NCBI GenBank assembly: GCA_900318345.1
Contig: ONKD01000005.1
Coordinates: forward strand, 22,827 to 86,826
Source of the DNA: an uncultured Prevotellaceae bacterium
GTDB taxonomy: Bacteria; Bacteroidota; Bacteroidia; Bacteroidales; Muribaculaceae
Length of the DNA: 64,000 nt
Direction of reading: 5' to 3'
Under the pieces are notes generated by a model. The model was not told the DNA's origin. It searched no databases and saw only the letters and a program-made list of their open reading frames with translations. Below, in pieces: positions 54,401 to 63,067 of the stretch (positions are counted from its first letter, which is position 1; every line of letters starts with the position of its first letter). Position numbers and translations under genes: made by a program.

Positions 54401-57082
54401 AACTGGAACTATTCTCTCGTTTCGACTTACTACCAGCATCTTTTCGACATCAGATCCATGTACATAGGACGTTGTAGTGGCTATGCCTATCGGAGTCAGG
54501 GATACCTTGATATCCCCAATAGGGCAAATGCCCAACTGCCCGAGTTGTACACCTATGATCAAGTGCCGTTCAGTTACGCTATGGGTCGCGGCCGTAGGAT
54601 GATGAAATCGCTGGGAGCCGCCCCAACTAACGCCATGGATGATGAGATCATGGAAGCCGAAGTTGCCTATGGTGTGGATAGCGAGAAAGGTACCGAGGAC
54701 CGCATCGTCACACGTGCTCTAAAGGGAGATGTTATGCTTGATGAAGTGGTGACTGCCGAAGTCTTTGCAAGTTCCGAAATCGAAGAAGCTCAGGTCAACG
54801 AGAAGAACCTGGACAAGGTCATTCTGCGCGAGAGCGATGTCAAGACTGCGCTGTGGCAGCCGATGCTCACGAGCGACGACAAGGGTAACGTGCAGGTAGA
54901 GTTTGAGGTGCCCAATTTCAACACCACATGGATTGCCCAAGCCGTGGCATGGGACAAGAAGATGGTCGGCTCCACATGGATGGCCGAGGTATTGACCCAG
55001 AAGCCGCTGATGGTGCGCTCTAGCATGCCGCGCTTCCTGCGCCAGGGCGACAAGGCCACGCTGGCCGCAACAGTGCAGAACGCTACCGACGAGGCCGCCG
55101 CGTGTGATGCCGTCATTGAGTTGTTTGACCCGCGCACTAACGACGTGTATGCCACTCGCAATTTCAACTTGCAGCTCGACCCCAATGGCAGCGAGGCCGT
55201 AACCATCGACTGGCTGGTGCCCGACACCATCGCCTTTGTGGGCTTCCGCATTAAGGCCGCCAACAGCACCTTTGGTGACGGCGAACAGGTGATGGTGCCC
55301 GTGCTGACGACCATCTCGCCAGTTATCGAGACCCAGCCGTTCTATGTCGAGGCCGGGCAGGGACACTTCGAGCAGCCGTTGCCCAAGTTCCCCAAGGATG
55401 CCCGCGTGACGCTGGAATACTGCGACAACCCCGTGTGGTACTGCGTGTTGGCGTTGCCCACCATCTGGGATGACAACTACAACGTCGCCACCAGTGCGGC
55501 CCACAGCCTGTTTGCCCTGCAAGTAGCCCAGGGTGTCGCCAAGTCACAGCCCCAAATCAAGGAGGCTATCGACTACTGGAAACAGCACAATGAGGATAGC
55601 ACTCTCGTGTCGATGCTCCAGAAGAACCAAGACCTCAAGATCGGCACCCTGCTGGCATCGCCATGGGTTCGCGAGGCAGACCGCCAGACGTTGAGGATGT
55701 CAAGGCTGAATGAATTGTTTGACGAAGCTATCGTCAAGAAGGAATATGAGAAGATCATCACCGCCCTGCAATCGCTGCAGATGGGCGATGGTGGCTTCAC
55801 TTGGTTCCGCTATCCCAGATGCAAGTCCAGCGTCTGGACCACAGGTGCCGTGCTGGAGCTCATCGGCGAGACCAAGCATTTGGGTTATCTCCCCGATGAT
55901 AGCCGCCTGACCTCAATGATTAACCGGGCTTTGAACTACTATGATAGCGAGACCGTGCGCCTGTATAATGAGGCTAAAAAGTACAGCAAGGAACCTGAAG
56001 GTCAGTTTACCGACTATGCCTATATCCGTACGCTCTTCCCCGAGGTGAAACAGACCACGTCGAGCGCCAACTTGCTGAAGATGGTGCTCAAGTACATGGA
56101 CAAGAACTGGGGCAAGGGCTTGACGCTCAAGCAGAAGGCCTATTACGCCATGGCGCTCAACCGCAACGGCTACCAGAAGACTGCCCGCAACATCATCGAG
56201 AGCATACGCCAGTTTGCTATCGTGAAGCCCGAATTGGGCATGTACTGGGACAACCTGCAGACGGGCTACGGTTGGTGGGAATTTGACAAGGTGGCCTACA
56301 CCAGCAACATCCTGCAAGCCATGAACGAGGTGGATCCGCGTCAGCAGGAGATTGACCTGGTGCGCAAGTGGATGCTGCTCATGAAGCAGAGCAACGACTG
56401 GGGCACACGCAGCCTTGCGGCCGATGCCGTCTTCAGCATCCTGAGCACCGGTAGCCAGTGGTTGGAACGCGCCGCCAATCCCACCATCACTGTGGCAGGC
56501 CAACCCATCGCCCTCGACAAGATGGCGCAATATGTGGGCTACTTCCGCACCACGCTGCCCGCTACCACGACAGGCAACGTCGTCATCGACCGTACGGGCA
56601 GCGGCCCCGCATGGGGTGCCGTTTACAGCCAGTTCAAGGCTCCGATGACCCAAATCAAGGAAGTTGCCATCCAGGAGATGTCTATCAGCAAGGAGTATTA
56701 TGTGTATGCCGCTGATGGCTCACTGCACAGCGCTACCACGTTTAAGGTGGGCGATAAGGTCAAGGTGCGTGTCATCATCAAGACCAACAAGGACATGGAC
56801 TTTGTAACCATGACCGACGAGCGTGCTGCCTGCTTCGAGCCTGTTGACCAGTTGTCGGGTTACCGCAACGAGGACAACACCTGGTTCTACCAGGAGACCA
56901 AGGATAGTCAGACCAATGTGTTCATCAACAGCCTGAGCAAGGGCACGCACATCATTGGCTATGACGTGTGGGTAACCAATCCGGGTGAATTCACTTCGGG
57001 CATCGCTACCATCCAGTGCCAGTATGCCCCGCAGCTAAGTGCCCACAGCGCCGGCAAGACCATCACCATCACCGACAAGTAA
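51458..57082 (+). CDS. Alpha-2-macroglobulin family protein without thioester motif
   Basis: The 1874-residue protein has a Sec signal peptide (MKRIFTIFTLFLMIMASPFN) but no lipobox. Residues ~30-290 are helical. MG-type beta domains follow (YRPGETIQWAINIYQ; SEYKTPTFEVTFPD; PVKVTGKAMTYSGLPVQN). The central A2M segment is present (VILRESDVKTALWQPMLTSD, then NFNTTWIAQAVAWDK). The alpha-alpha toroid starts at ~1330 (NPVWYCVLALP). At the place where relatives carry a Cys-x-Glu-Gln thioester (~1340) the sequence is NYNVATSAAHSLFAL, so no covalent trap of this kind is possible. A2M proteins bind proteases; in Bacteroidota their role is unclear. A TATATTTG box at 51411 may be its promoter. Confidence 0.88.
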   Translation: MKRIFTIFTLFLMIMASPFNSMGKDKKVIDFNYPQDVSKEALVDLDNALKSGNGQLTVDALVRYSIAESGISQDNMPDIVKRIEQTIAKEKQPHIKALLYYFEALVYQGYRDRYARWSDRNNPVEEVPADVSEWDRQQFDKKIAELIEKSLTEPDALKAVAVTSLSGIIECNELGATYVPTLHEFMLMKGMEMLQSMNDDNEDLRERIKTDWLNATEGNAPANIFAIVSTREGDFRTAYERYRDNEHCGYLLPHLSFDDNKQRYSELKSYLQRFPNTIYAAQVNNMIIDMEQKELHVNYPNIVSSRDKITVTASVNNANSYWLVVYRVDEQDLYSGHIDPNRLHFVSRTPVTVQGIVPFNVEDVKSELPPLPYGYYVIIPKLDKDEKPNLNIYDRQLLRVTDIGHFAVNRIDHHDIIAAVDINTGMPLQGVTVNSIRQKKNLGETGKDGILKLDFMGNDDSNLIIKTIKGDDRYGPMTHLSRIVERDYDNISARFYSDLGVYRPGETIQWAINIYQVTNDENTPREDEVFWVRFSDSNGKEIDSTKVVSDEYGRIEGSFVVPKDRMNGMFQIQIGRGYRNGRILAPIGSWGVNVSEYKTPTFEVTFPDARRSYVAGQPVKVTGKAMTYSGLPVQNTEVRLSLIRNKWSWWCWSMHNNNGEHLLDTTVVTDEQGNFTIEFAPDLFQENKDLMLGKRRWARYNYKVVATVTNDAGETHEESTSFIVGTRRGIELGAINENVYFNDKPIKLPLKYNTTDEEHPDTWCTWEVTPLGEKEPVKTGNLNTADPTIDLTSLPSGQYTLKVHILDAEEGEQDVDVSRTITIYRKGDKISPVKECPLWLTPIGMSVDKNNKGHITIGVSTPKAYIYYIANSRNGIISEGWLNYKAGMHDFTVPLPKEAGADVTVKFIAYYATKVWEKEAKLENPYKAEAMKITATSFRNKLVPGNIERWSFTLTDQNGKPRPGAMLLDMYDKAIASIAENNWNYSLVSTYYQHLFDIRSMYIGRCSGYAYRSQGYLDIPNRANAQLPELYTYDQVPFSYAMGRGRRMMKSLGAAPTNAMDDEIMEAEVAYGVDSEKGTEDRIVTRALKGDVMLDEVVTAEVFASSEIEEAQVNEKNLDKVILRESDVKTALWQPMLTSDDKGNVQVEFEVPNFNTTWIAQAVAWDKKMVGSTWMAEVLTQKPLMVRSSMPRFLRQGDKATLAATVQNATDEAAACDAVIELFDPRTNDVYATRNFNLQLDPNGSEAVTIDWLVPDTIAFVGFRIKAANSTFGDGEQVMVPVLTTISPVIETQPFYVEAGQGHFEQPLPKFPKDARVTLEYCDNPVWYCVLALPTIWDDNYNVATSAAHSLFALQVAQGVAKSQPQIKEAIDYWKQHNEDSTLVSMLQKNQDLKIGTLLASPWVREADRQTLRMSRLNELFDEAIVKKEYEKIITALQSLQMGDGGFTWFRYPRCKSSVWTTGAVLELIGETKHLGYLPDDSRLTSMINRALNYYDSETVRLYNEAKKYSKEPEGQFTDYAYIRTLFPEVKQTTSSANLLKMVLKYMDKNWGKGLTLKQKAYYAMALNRNGYQKTARNIIESIRQFAIVKPELGMYWDNLQTGYGWWEFDKVAYTSNILQAMNEVDPRQQEIDLVRKWMLLMKQSNDWGTRSLAADAVFSILSTGSQWLERAANPTITVAGQPIALDKMAQYVGYFRTTLPATTTGNVVIDRTGSGPAWGAVYSQFKAPMTQIKEVAIQEMSISKEYYVYAADGSLHSATTFKVGDKVKVRVIIKTNKDMDFVTMTDERAACFEPVDQLSGYRNEDNTWFYQETKDSQTNVFINSLSKGTHIIGYDVWVTNPGEFTSGIATIQCQYAPQLSAHSAGKTITITDK

Positions 57083-57108
57083 GGCGACATAGCCGTCCAA
57101 AACCAACC

Positions 57109-57147
57109 AGCCCAAGTCCGACAAAATTCCCAGACTTGGGCTTTTTA
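57109..57147 (+). terminator. Terminator of the macroglobulin gene
   Basis: A perfect 10-bp stem AGCCCAAGTC/GACTTGGGCT with a 14-base loop is followed by TTTTATT, 26 bases past the stop. Confidence 0.85.
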
Positions 57148-57240
57148 TTGGATTTTACTAGCAATAATTGTATTTGTATTTTTATTTTATTGAAAATCAG
57201 TATAATGTAGAATTTTCAGGGCGTTTTTTGACAAGTTTTT

Positions 57241-57316
57241 GGTCAAAAAAACAACAATTTCTACAAATGTTTTATTGTTTTTTTCTAATACAAATCATGG
57301 GGTGGGTGTACTTTTG
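57241..57316 (+). repeat. Promoter-like element shared with 27620-27717
   Basis: GGTCAAAAAAACAACAA (57241-57257) is preceded by ACAAGTTTTT and followed, 68 bases from its first base, by TACTTTTG (57309-57316). At 27642 the same motif is also preceded by ACAAGTTTT and has a TACATTTG box 68 bases on. The region between is AT-rich with only partial similarity. Confidence 0.5.
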
Positions 57317-57322
57317 TGCCGT

Positions 57323-57556
57323 AAAAATGAATGACAGATATTCCCAAATGTCATATCAGGATAATAAATGTGCTGATTGATATTTGATGATTGTATAGAA
57401 AAAACGGAAATGAAAATCTTTTGATGGTAGTTAATGTTGATTAAATGATTATTTAAGCCCAACCTTTAAATCTAGCCCGATTTTAAAACGCAAGCAATTT
57501 ATAAGCAAAAACATGAGAATTAACGGCGACTGCGAGAGCAGCTAGCCGTTTTTTTT
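57323..57556 (+). ncRNA. Candidate small RNA
   Basis: The start is placed ~7 bases after the TACTTTTG box. The end is a two-level hairpin, outer stem AACGGC/GCCGTT and inner stem CTGC/GCAG (57522-57550), running into eight T. No convincing protein frame lies between. The macroglobulin transcript already ends at 57147, so this terminator must serve another RNA. The sequence from 57557 to the next promoter at 57695 shows nothing recognisable. Confidence 0.4.
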
Positions 57557-57694
57557 CGTGGGGAATAATGGGGAGTGATATGGAGTGATGGGGTTTTATG
57601 GTATGGGGTGGGTGGTCGCTCGTGCCGCATCTGGTCGTCCAACTCAATTTTTATGCTGTGTTTTTTGAGTTTTAATCATTTTTACGCGTATGGT

Positions 57695-57726
57695 TTTGGG
57701 CAGGTGGGAAAAAGTGAGTAACTTTG
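57695..57726 (+). promoter_or_regulatory. Promoter of the Crp/Fnr gene
   Basis: TTTG (57695-57698) and TAACTTTG (57719-57726), 20 bases apart, match the Bacteroidota promoter well. The start codon is only 19 bases past the -7 box, so the leader is very short. Confidence 0.65.
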
Positions 57727-57745
57727 CACGTTTTAAGAGGTAGTG

Positions 57746-58447
57746 ATGGTCAAGAAGAATCTACTTGAAGATATCATTAGGGAGGATTTGGCCGAGATTT
57801 GGTCAATCCTGAGCAGCGAGGAGAAGCATCTCATCGCTGAGAACTTCGTCTTGCATAACTTCCGCAAGAACCAAATCATCTATGCCGAGAAAGATGAGCC
57901 GCAATTCTTATGGTGCCTGATCAAAGGCAAAGTCAAGCGGTTCAAGAACGGTATTGGCGGCAAGCAGCAGATCCTGCGCCTGTACCGCCCCATCCAGTAC
58001 TTTGGCTATCGCGCTTGGTTTGCCGGTGAGCCATACGTCGCCAGCACGATGGCGATTGAGCCGTCACAGGTGGGCTCTATCCCCATGGACGTGGTGAAAC
58101 GCCTCATCGACGGCAATATGAAACTGGCGTGGTTCTTCCTGCACGAGCTGTCCAAGCACCTGGGTGGCAGTGAATCCAAGGTGGTGACCTTGACCCAGAA
58201 GCACATCCGCGGCCGTTTGGCCGAGGCCCTGTGTATGCTCGTGGACAACTACGGTTACGAGGACGATGGAAATACGTTGAAAATCTACATGGCGCGCGAG
58301 GACCTGGCCAACCTATCGAACATGACAACGGCCAACGCCATCCGCACCCTCTCGACCTTTGCCCAGGAACGTATCATCACTGTTGACGGGCGCCGCATCC
58401 GCATTGTTGACGAGCCCACATTACGCAACATCAGCCGCTTTGGATAA
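57746..58447 (+). CDS. Crp/Fnr-family transcription regulator
   Basis: The ATG at 57746 is used; a GTG one codon earlier is possible. The ~233-residue protein has a cyclic-nucleotide-binding-like beta roll (IYAEKDEPQFLWCLIKGKVK and QQILRLYRPIQYFGYRAWFA) and a C-terminal winged helix-turn-helix (YMAREDLANLSNMTTANAIR, TLSTFAQERIITVDGRRI). No Fnr-type iron-sulfur Cys cluster is visible at the N-terminus, and the effector is unknown. The DUF4924 gene follows two bases later, which makes it the first candidate partner. Confidence 0.9.
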   Translation: MVKKNLLEDIIREDLAEIWSILSSEEKHLIAENFVLHNFRKNQIIYAEKDEPQFLWCLIKGKVKRFKNGIGGKQQILRLYRPIQYFGYRAWFAGEPYVASTMAIEPSQVGSIPMDVVKRLIDGNMKLAWFFLHELSKHLGGSESKVVTLTQKHIRGRLAEALCMLVDNYGYEDDGNTLKIYMAREDLANLSNMTTANAIRTLSTFAQERIITVDGRRIRIVDEPTLRNISRFG

Positions 58448-58449
58448 TC

Positions 58450-59010
58450 ATGCTCATCGCCCAACAAAAACGTAAGGAGAACATTGCCGAGTATCTGCTC
58501 TACCTGTGGCAGGTTGAGGACCTGTTACGCGCCTGCCACCTGGACATCGACATGGTGGACAAGGCCGTGATTTCGCGCTATGAGGTAGATGACGCCACTC
58601 GCCACGAGATACGCGAATGGTATGAGTCGCTCATCAAGATGATGGAGCTGGAGAACGTGCGGGAAAAGGGCCACATACGCGTGTGCCACAACGTGCTCAT
58701 CCGCTTGAATGACCTGCACCAGCAACTGCTGGCCGACCAAAACCGTTTTCCTGATTATCACGCCGACTATTACCGCACCCTGCCTTTTATCGTGCAACTG
58801 CGCGCGACTATGCCCGAGGACCAGCGTCTCAGCGAGCTGGAGACCTGTTTTAATGCCCTCTACGGGGTGATGTTGCTTCACTTGCAGGGCAAGGAGATCA
58901 CCCAAGACACTGCCGCCGCCATTAGCCAGATTTCACACTTCATTGGCCTCCTTGCCGCCTATTACAAGCGAGACGAGGAGAAGCCGCTGTTTGGAGATGA
59001 GGTTGAGTAG
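58450..59010 (+). CDS. DUF4924 protein
   Basis: The 186-residue, mostly helical protein matches DUF4924 as found in Bacteroidales: MLIAQQKRKENIAEYLLYLW, then QVEDLLRACHLD, the middle HIRVCHNVLIRLNDLHQQLL and the end QISHFIGLLAAYYKRDEEKP. There is no signal peptide or membrane segment. Function is unknown. It begins two bases after the Crp/Fnr stop, so the two are co-translated. A TTAGG-type repeat array follows. Confidence 0.85.
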   Translation: MLIAQQKRKENIAEYLLYLWQVEDLLRACHLDIDMVDKAVISRYEVDDATRHEIREWYESLIKMMELENVREKGHIRVCHNVLIRLNDLHQQLLADQNRFPDYHADYYRTLPFIVQLRATMPEDQRLSELETCFNALYGVMLLHLQGKEITQDTAAAISQISHFIGLLAAYYKRDEEKPLFGDEVE

Positions 59011-59014
59011 GTTT

Positions 59015-59062
59015 TGGGTGTTAGGTGTTAGGCTTAAGGTGTTAGGTAATTAGGCTTTAGGA
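59015..59062. repeat. Degenerate GTTAGG tandem repeat
   Basis: The spacer contains GGGTGTTAGGTGTTAGGCTT and then AAGGTGTTAGGTAATTAGGC. It is the other strand of the CCTAACACC-type array at 15303-15335. A comparable AACTATTAACTGTTAACTCT array forms the end of rfbD and its spacer (59961-59990). Confidence 0.55.
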
Positions 59063-59088
59063 TTTTTTGAGATTACTTTGATTTAATA

Positions 59089-59982
59089 ATGAAGATAACA
59101 AACATACTCATCACTGGCGCTAATGGCCAACTGGGCCACGAGATGCGCAACGTGCTGGCCGGAGACCAGCGTTTTCACGCCCTGTTCACCGATGTGGCGG
59201 GCGAAGATATCACGATGTTGGATATCACTGACGAAGCAGCCGTTGAGCAAGCTGTGGCCGATAACGACATCCACATCATCGTCAACTGTGCCGCTTATAC
59301 CGCCGTTGACGCTGCCGAGGACAACGAGCAGTTGGCTGCACGCCTCAACGCCGAGGCCGTTGGCATCATGGCTCGGGTTGCCAAATGTCATGGTGCCCGC
59401 ATGGTCCATGTCTCGACCGACTATGTGTTTGACGGCAAGGGTTGTATCCCTTATACCGAGGACATGCCCACTAATCCCCAGTCGGCATACGGCCGCACCA
59501 AGCTAGATGGTGAACAGCAACTGCTCGATACACTGGGCAGTGATGCCGTCATCCTGCGCACCGCATGGCTCTACTCGCCCTATGGTAAGAACTTCGTCAA
59601 GACGATGCTCGCGTTGGGCAAGGATAAGCCCGCGCTGAAGGTCGTGTTTGACCAGGTGGGATCGCCCACATGTGCCCGTGACCTTGCTACTGCCATCGTC
59701 ACGGTGATGAGCGCCCCGCAATGGCAGGGTGGTGTGTATCACTTCAGTAACGAGGGTGTTATCTCGTGGTATGACTTCACACTGGCCATCCACAGGCTGG
59801 CAGGCATCACCACCTGTGACGTGCAGCCCTGCCACAGCGACGAGTTCCCCGCCAAGGCCAACCGTCCCAGCTACAGCGTGCTGGACAAGACGAAATTCAA
59901 GACCACCTTTGGCGTTACCGTCCCCTACTGGCTCGACAGCCTCGAGGCCACAATCAAACAACTATTAACTGTTAACTCTTAA
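59089..59982 (+). CDS. rfbD: dTDP-4-dehydrorhamnose reductase
   Basis: The 297-residue short-chain dehydrogenase reduces dTDP-4-keto-L-rhamnose to dTDP-L-rhamnose with NAD(P)H. The cofactor site is TGANGQLG (residues 9-16), [19 protein letters not shown] is the second family marker, and the active site is Tyr134-x3-Lys138 (YGRTKLDGE). [18 protein letters not shown] also fits. Its last codons run through a low-complexity TTAAC repeat (end QLLTVNS). rfbA is 43 kb away, and rfbB/rfbC are not in the window, so the rhamnose genes are split. Confidence 0.95.
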   Translation: MKITNILITGANGQLGHEMRNVLAGDQRFHALFTDVAGEDITMLDITDEAAVEQAVADNDIHIIVNCAAYTAVDAAEDNEQLAARLNAEAVGIMARVAKCHGARMVHVSTDYVFDGKGCIPYTEDMPTNPQSAYGRTKLDGEQQLLDTLGSDAVILRTAWLYSPYGKNFVKTMLALGKDKPALKVVFDQVGSPTCARDLATAIVTVMSAPQWQGGVYHFSNEGVISWYDFTLAIHRLAGITTCDVQPCHSDEFPAKANRPSYSVLDKTKFKTTFGVTVPYWLDSLEATIKQLLTVNS

Positions 59983-59998
59983 CTATTCACTAAGAATA

Positions 59999-61576
59999 AT
60001 GTCACTGACAACCGAAATCACCCGCCGACGCACATTTGCCATCATCTCTCACCCGGATGCCGGTAAGACGACGCTCACCGAGAAGCTGTTGCTCTTTGGT
60101 GGTGCAATCCATGTCGCCGGAGCGGTGAAATCCAATAAGATTAAGAAGACTGCCACCAGCGACTGGATGGAGATTGAGAAGCAGCGCGGCATCTCGGTCG
60201 CCACATCGGTCATGGGGTTTAACTATGGCGATTACAAGATCAACATCCTTGACACCCCTGGCCACCAGGACTTTGCCGAGGACACCTATCGAACCCTTAC
60301 CGCTGTCGATAGCGTTATCATCGTGGTCGATGTCGCCAAGGGCGTTGAGACCCAGACACGCAAGTTGATGGAGGTGTGCCGCATGCGCAACACGCCGGTT
60401 ATCATCTTTGTTAACAAGCTCGACCGTGAGGGCCGTGACCCATTTGACATCCTCGACGAACTGGAGCAGGAACTGAAGATTGACGTTCGCCCCCTGAGTT
60501 GGCCCATCAATATCGGTGCCCATTTCAAGGGTGTGTATAACATCTATGAGCACAACATCAGCCTGTTCAAGCCCGACAAACAGCATGTGACCGACCGTGT
60601 GGATATCAACGACATCAACGACCCCGCCATCGACAAGGCTGTGGGCGCTGCCGATGCCGAGAAACTGCGTGCCGACATTGAACTCATTGATGGTGTATAT
60701 CCCGACTTCAATACGCTGGACTATCTTGACGCTAAGGTGGCGCCCGTGTTCTTTGGCTCGGCGCTGAACACCTTTGGCGTGAAAGAGTTGCTGGACTGCT
60801 TTGTACGCATCGCCCCGTCGCCCCGTCCCGTGACCGCTATCGAGCGCACGGTGGAGCCCGGCGAGGACAAATTCACGGGCTTTGTCTTCAAGATTCACGC
60901 CAACATGGACCCCAACCACCGCAGCTGCATCGCCTTTGTCAAGGTGTGCTCGGGAGTGTTCCAGCGCAACGGCAACTACAAGCACGTGCGTAGCGGCAAG
61001 AGCTACCGCTTCAGCGCCCCGACAGCGTTCATGGCACAAAAGAAGGAAATTATCGACGAGGTATATCCCGGTGACATTGTGGGACTGCCTGATAACGGCA
61101 TCTTCAAGATTGGCGATACCCTCACCGAGGGCGAAGAACTCCACTTCCGCGGCTTGCCCAGTTTCTCGCCCGAGATGTTCAAGTACATCGAGAATAGTGA
61201 CCCGATGAAGACCAAACAGCTCAATAAGGGTCTGGAGCAGTTGATGGACGAGGGCGTGGCCCAGATGTTCATCAACCAGTTCAACAACCGCAAGATCATC
61301 GGCACCGTGGGTCAGCTGCAGTTTGAGGTCATCCAGTACCGCCTGCTGCACGAGTATGGCGCCCAGTGCCGCTGGGAACCTATCCACCTATACAAGGCCT
61401 GCTGGATCGAGAGTGACGATGAGGACGCCCTGGACGCCTTCAAGAAGCGTAAGCACCAGTTCATGGCGGTTGACCTTGAGGGTCGAGACGTGTTCCTGGC
61501 CGACAGCAACTATGTGCTCCAGATGGCACAGCAGGATTTCCCGAAGATCACCTTCCACTTTACCAGTGAATTCTAA
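59999..61576 (+). CDS. prfC: Peptide chain release factor 3
   Basis: The 525-residue translational GTPase removes RF1/RF2 from the ribosome after termination. G1 is SHPDAGKTT (17-25), switch I has [19 protein letters not shown]3 is DTPGHQDF, and G4 is [10 protein letters not shown]; the SDWM-x-x-E-x-x-RGISV segment separates it from EF-G. The C-terminal half has [20 protein letters not shown], typical of RF3. It starts 16 bases after rfbD. Length is normal. Confidence 0.96.
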   Translation: MSLTTEITRRRTFAIISHPDAGKTTLTEKLLLFGGAIHVAGAVKSNKIKKTATSDWMEIEKQRGISVATSVMGFNYGDYKINILDTPGHQDFAEDTYRTLTAVDSVIIVVDVAKGVETQTRKLMEVCRMRNTPVIIFVNKLDREGRDPFDILDELEQELKIDVRPLSWPINIGAHFKGVYNIYEHNISLFKPDKQHVTDRVDINDINDPAIDKAVGAADAEKLRADIELIDGVYPDFNTLDYLDAKVAPVFFGSALNTFGVKELLDCFVRIAPSPRPVTAIERTVEPGEDKFTGFVFKIHANMDPNHRSCIAFVKVCSGVFQRNGNYKHVRSGKSYRFSAPTAFMAQKKEIIDEVYPGDIVGLPDNGIFKIGDTLTEGEELHFRGLPSFSPEMFKYIENSDPMKTKQLNKGLEQLMDEGVAQMFINQFNNRKIIGTVGQLQFEVIQYRLLHEYGAQCRWEPIHLYKACWIESDDEDALDAFKKRKHQFMAVDLEGRDVFLADSNYVLQMAQQDFPKITFHFTSEF

Positions 61577-61603
61577 TGTCATTTACATTAAAAGAAGACA
61601 GCA

Positions 61604-63067
61604 ATGGAAAGATTGAAAAGATTATACGAGCAATATGTGGGCAGCGAACCCACCGAAATCGTGCTCATGGACAAGGCCGGCTCCAACCGCCAGTACTATC
61701 GCCTGAATGGCGAGCGCACCATCGTGGGTGTGGTCGGCGAGTCACGCGAGGAGAATGACGCGTTCATCTACATGGCGCGCCACTTTCGCGAGCAAGGGCT
61801 CTCGGTGCCCGAGATCTATGGTGTGAGCGACGATCACATGGCCTATATCCAGGAGGACCTGGGCAAAAAGCCCGAGAACATCCTGTGGAACAAAATTCGT
61901 CGCAGTGCGATCACCCATGCATTCACCAGCGGGGAGAAGGAATTGCTGCGCCGCACCATGCGCGGATTGGTGGACATCCAGTTCAAGGGCGCACAAGGCT
62001 TTGACTATAGCCACTGCTACCCTGCCAAATGCTTTGACGAGCGTTCGATCAAGTGGGACCTAAACTATTTCAAATATTGTTTCCTCAAGGCGACGGGAGT
62101 TGTATTCAACGAGGACAAACTCGAGAACGATTTCGAGAAGCTCACGCGCGATTTACTGGCAGTGCCCAGCGAGACATTCATGTACCGTGACTTCCAGTCG
62201 CGCAACGTGATGCTCGTGGGTGATGCCGACAAGCCAGCTGAGTGCAAACTGGCTTATATTGATTTCCAGGGTGGCAGGCGTGGCCCGTACTATTATGACG
62301 TGGCATCCTTTGTGTGGCAGGCACGTGCCAAGTATCCTGACGAGCTGAAGAAAGACCTTGTTGACACTTACTTGCAAAAACTCAAGGAGTACCAGCCCGA
62401 CATCGACGAGAAGGAATTTTATAACAACCTGCGCCTTTTCGTGTTGTTCCGCACGCTACAGGTGCTGGGTGCCTATGGTTTCAGGGGATATTTTGAGAAA
62501 AAGCCCGACTTCATGAAGAACAGCATTGTCCCCGCTGTCGCTAACCTGCGCAGACTCGTCATCGACAAGCCGTTCACCCAATATCCTTACTTGAGCCTCG
62601 TCATCGATGAGTTGGTTAACCTCAAGGACTTTGTGAGCGAGGATAAGGGACTTACCGTTAGGGTGATGAGTTTTGCTTACAAGAAAGGCATACCTCACGA
62701 CTCTTCGGGTAACGGCGGCGGATTTGTCTTTGACTGCCGCGCGCTGAACAACCCCGGTAAATATGACAAATACAAAGCCTTTACCGGTCTGGACAAAAAC
62801 GTGATTGACTTCCTGCAGAAGGAGAGTACCATCGACAAGTGGCTGGAGCATGTCTATGCCCTTGTTGACGAGTCGGTTGAGCGCTACAAGAAGCGCAGTT
62901 TTACCGACCTGATGGTGTGCTTTGGCTGTACGGGCGGACAGCACCGCTCGGTCTATGCCGCCGAACACCTTGCTGAGCATATCCATGATAAATTCAACGT
63001 GCGCGTTGAGCTGTCACATCGTGAGCAGCCCGAACATGATCGCACCCTTAATCCTGTAGTGCAATGA
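61604..63067 (+). CDS. AmgK-like sugar kinase fused to a RapZ C-terminal domain
   Basis: The 487-residue protein has an APH/choline-kinase-type domain in residues ~1-340: MDKAGSNRQYYRL and an AYIQEDLGKK hinge, catalytic Asp196 in YRDFQSRNVML, and metal-binding Asp220 in YIDFQGGRRG. Residues ~350-487 are a RapZ C-terminal domain (VRVMSFAYKKGIPHD, FVFDCRALNNPG, CFGCTGGQHRSVYAAEHLAE). AmgK phosphorylates MurNAc and GlcNAc at C1 in cell-wall recycling; in enterobacteria the RapZ C-domain binds RNA and glucosamine 6-phosphate. The stop overlaps the start of a MurU-like gene (ATGA), which supports the recycling role. The fusion may add sensing of amino-sugar levels; that is inference. Confidence 0.85.
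   Translation: MERLKRLYEQYVGSEPTEIVLMDKAGSNRQYYRLNGERTIVGVVGESREENDAFIYMARHFREQGLSVPEIYGVSDDHMAYIQEDLGKKPENILWNKIRRSAITHAFTSGEKELLRRTMRGLVDIQFKGAQGFDYSHCYPAKCFDERSIKWDLNYFKYCFLKATGVVFNEDKLENDFEKLTRDLLAVPSETFMYRDFQSRNVMLVGDADKPAECKLAYIDFQGGRRGPYYYDVASFVWQARAKYPDELKKDLVDTYLQKLKEYQPDIDEKEFYNNLRLFVLFRTLQVLGAYGFRGYFEKKPDFMKNSIVPAVANLRRLVIDKPFTQYPYLSLVIDELVNLKDFVSEDKGLTVRVMSFAYKKGIPHDSSGNGGGFVFDCRALNNPGKYDKYKAFTGLDKNVIDFLQKESTIDKWLEHVYALVDESVERYKKRSFTDLMVCFGCTGGQHRSVYAAEHLAEHIHDKFNVRVELSHREQPEHDRTLNPVVQ

Noticed and set aside
60002-61387. 461-codon open frame on the minus strand opposite prfC
   Set aside because: It is a mirror of the GC-rich codon pattern of prfC; the product has no family features, while the plus-strand protein is clearly RF3.
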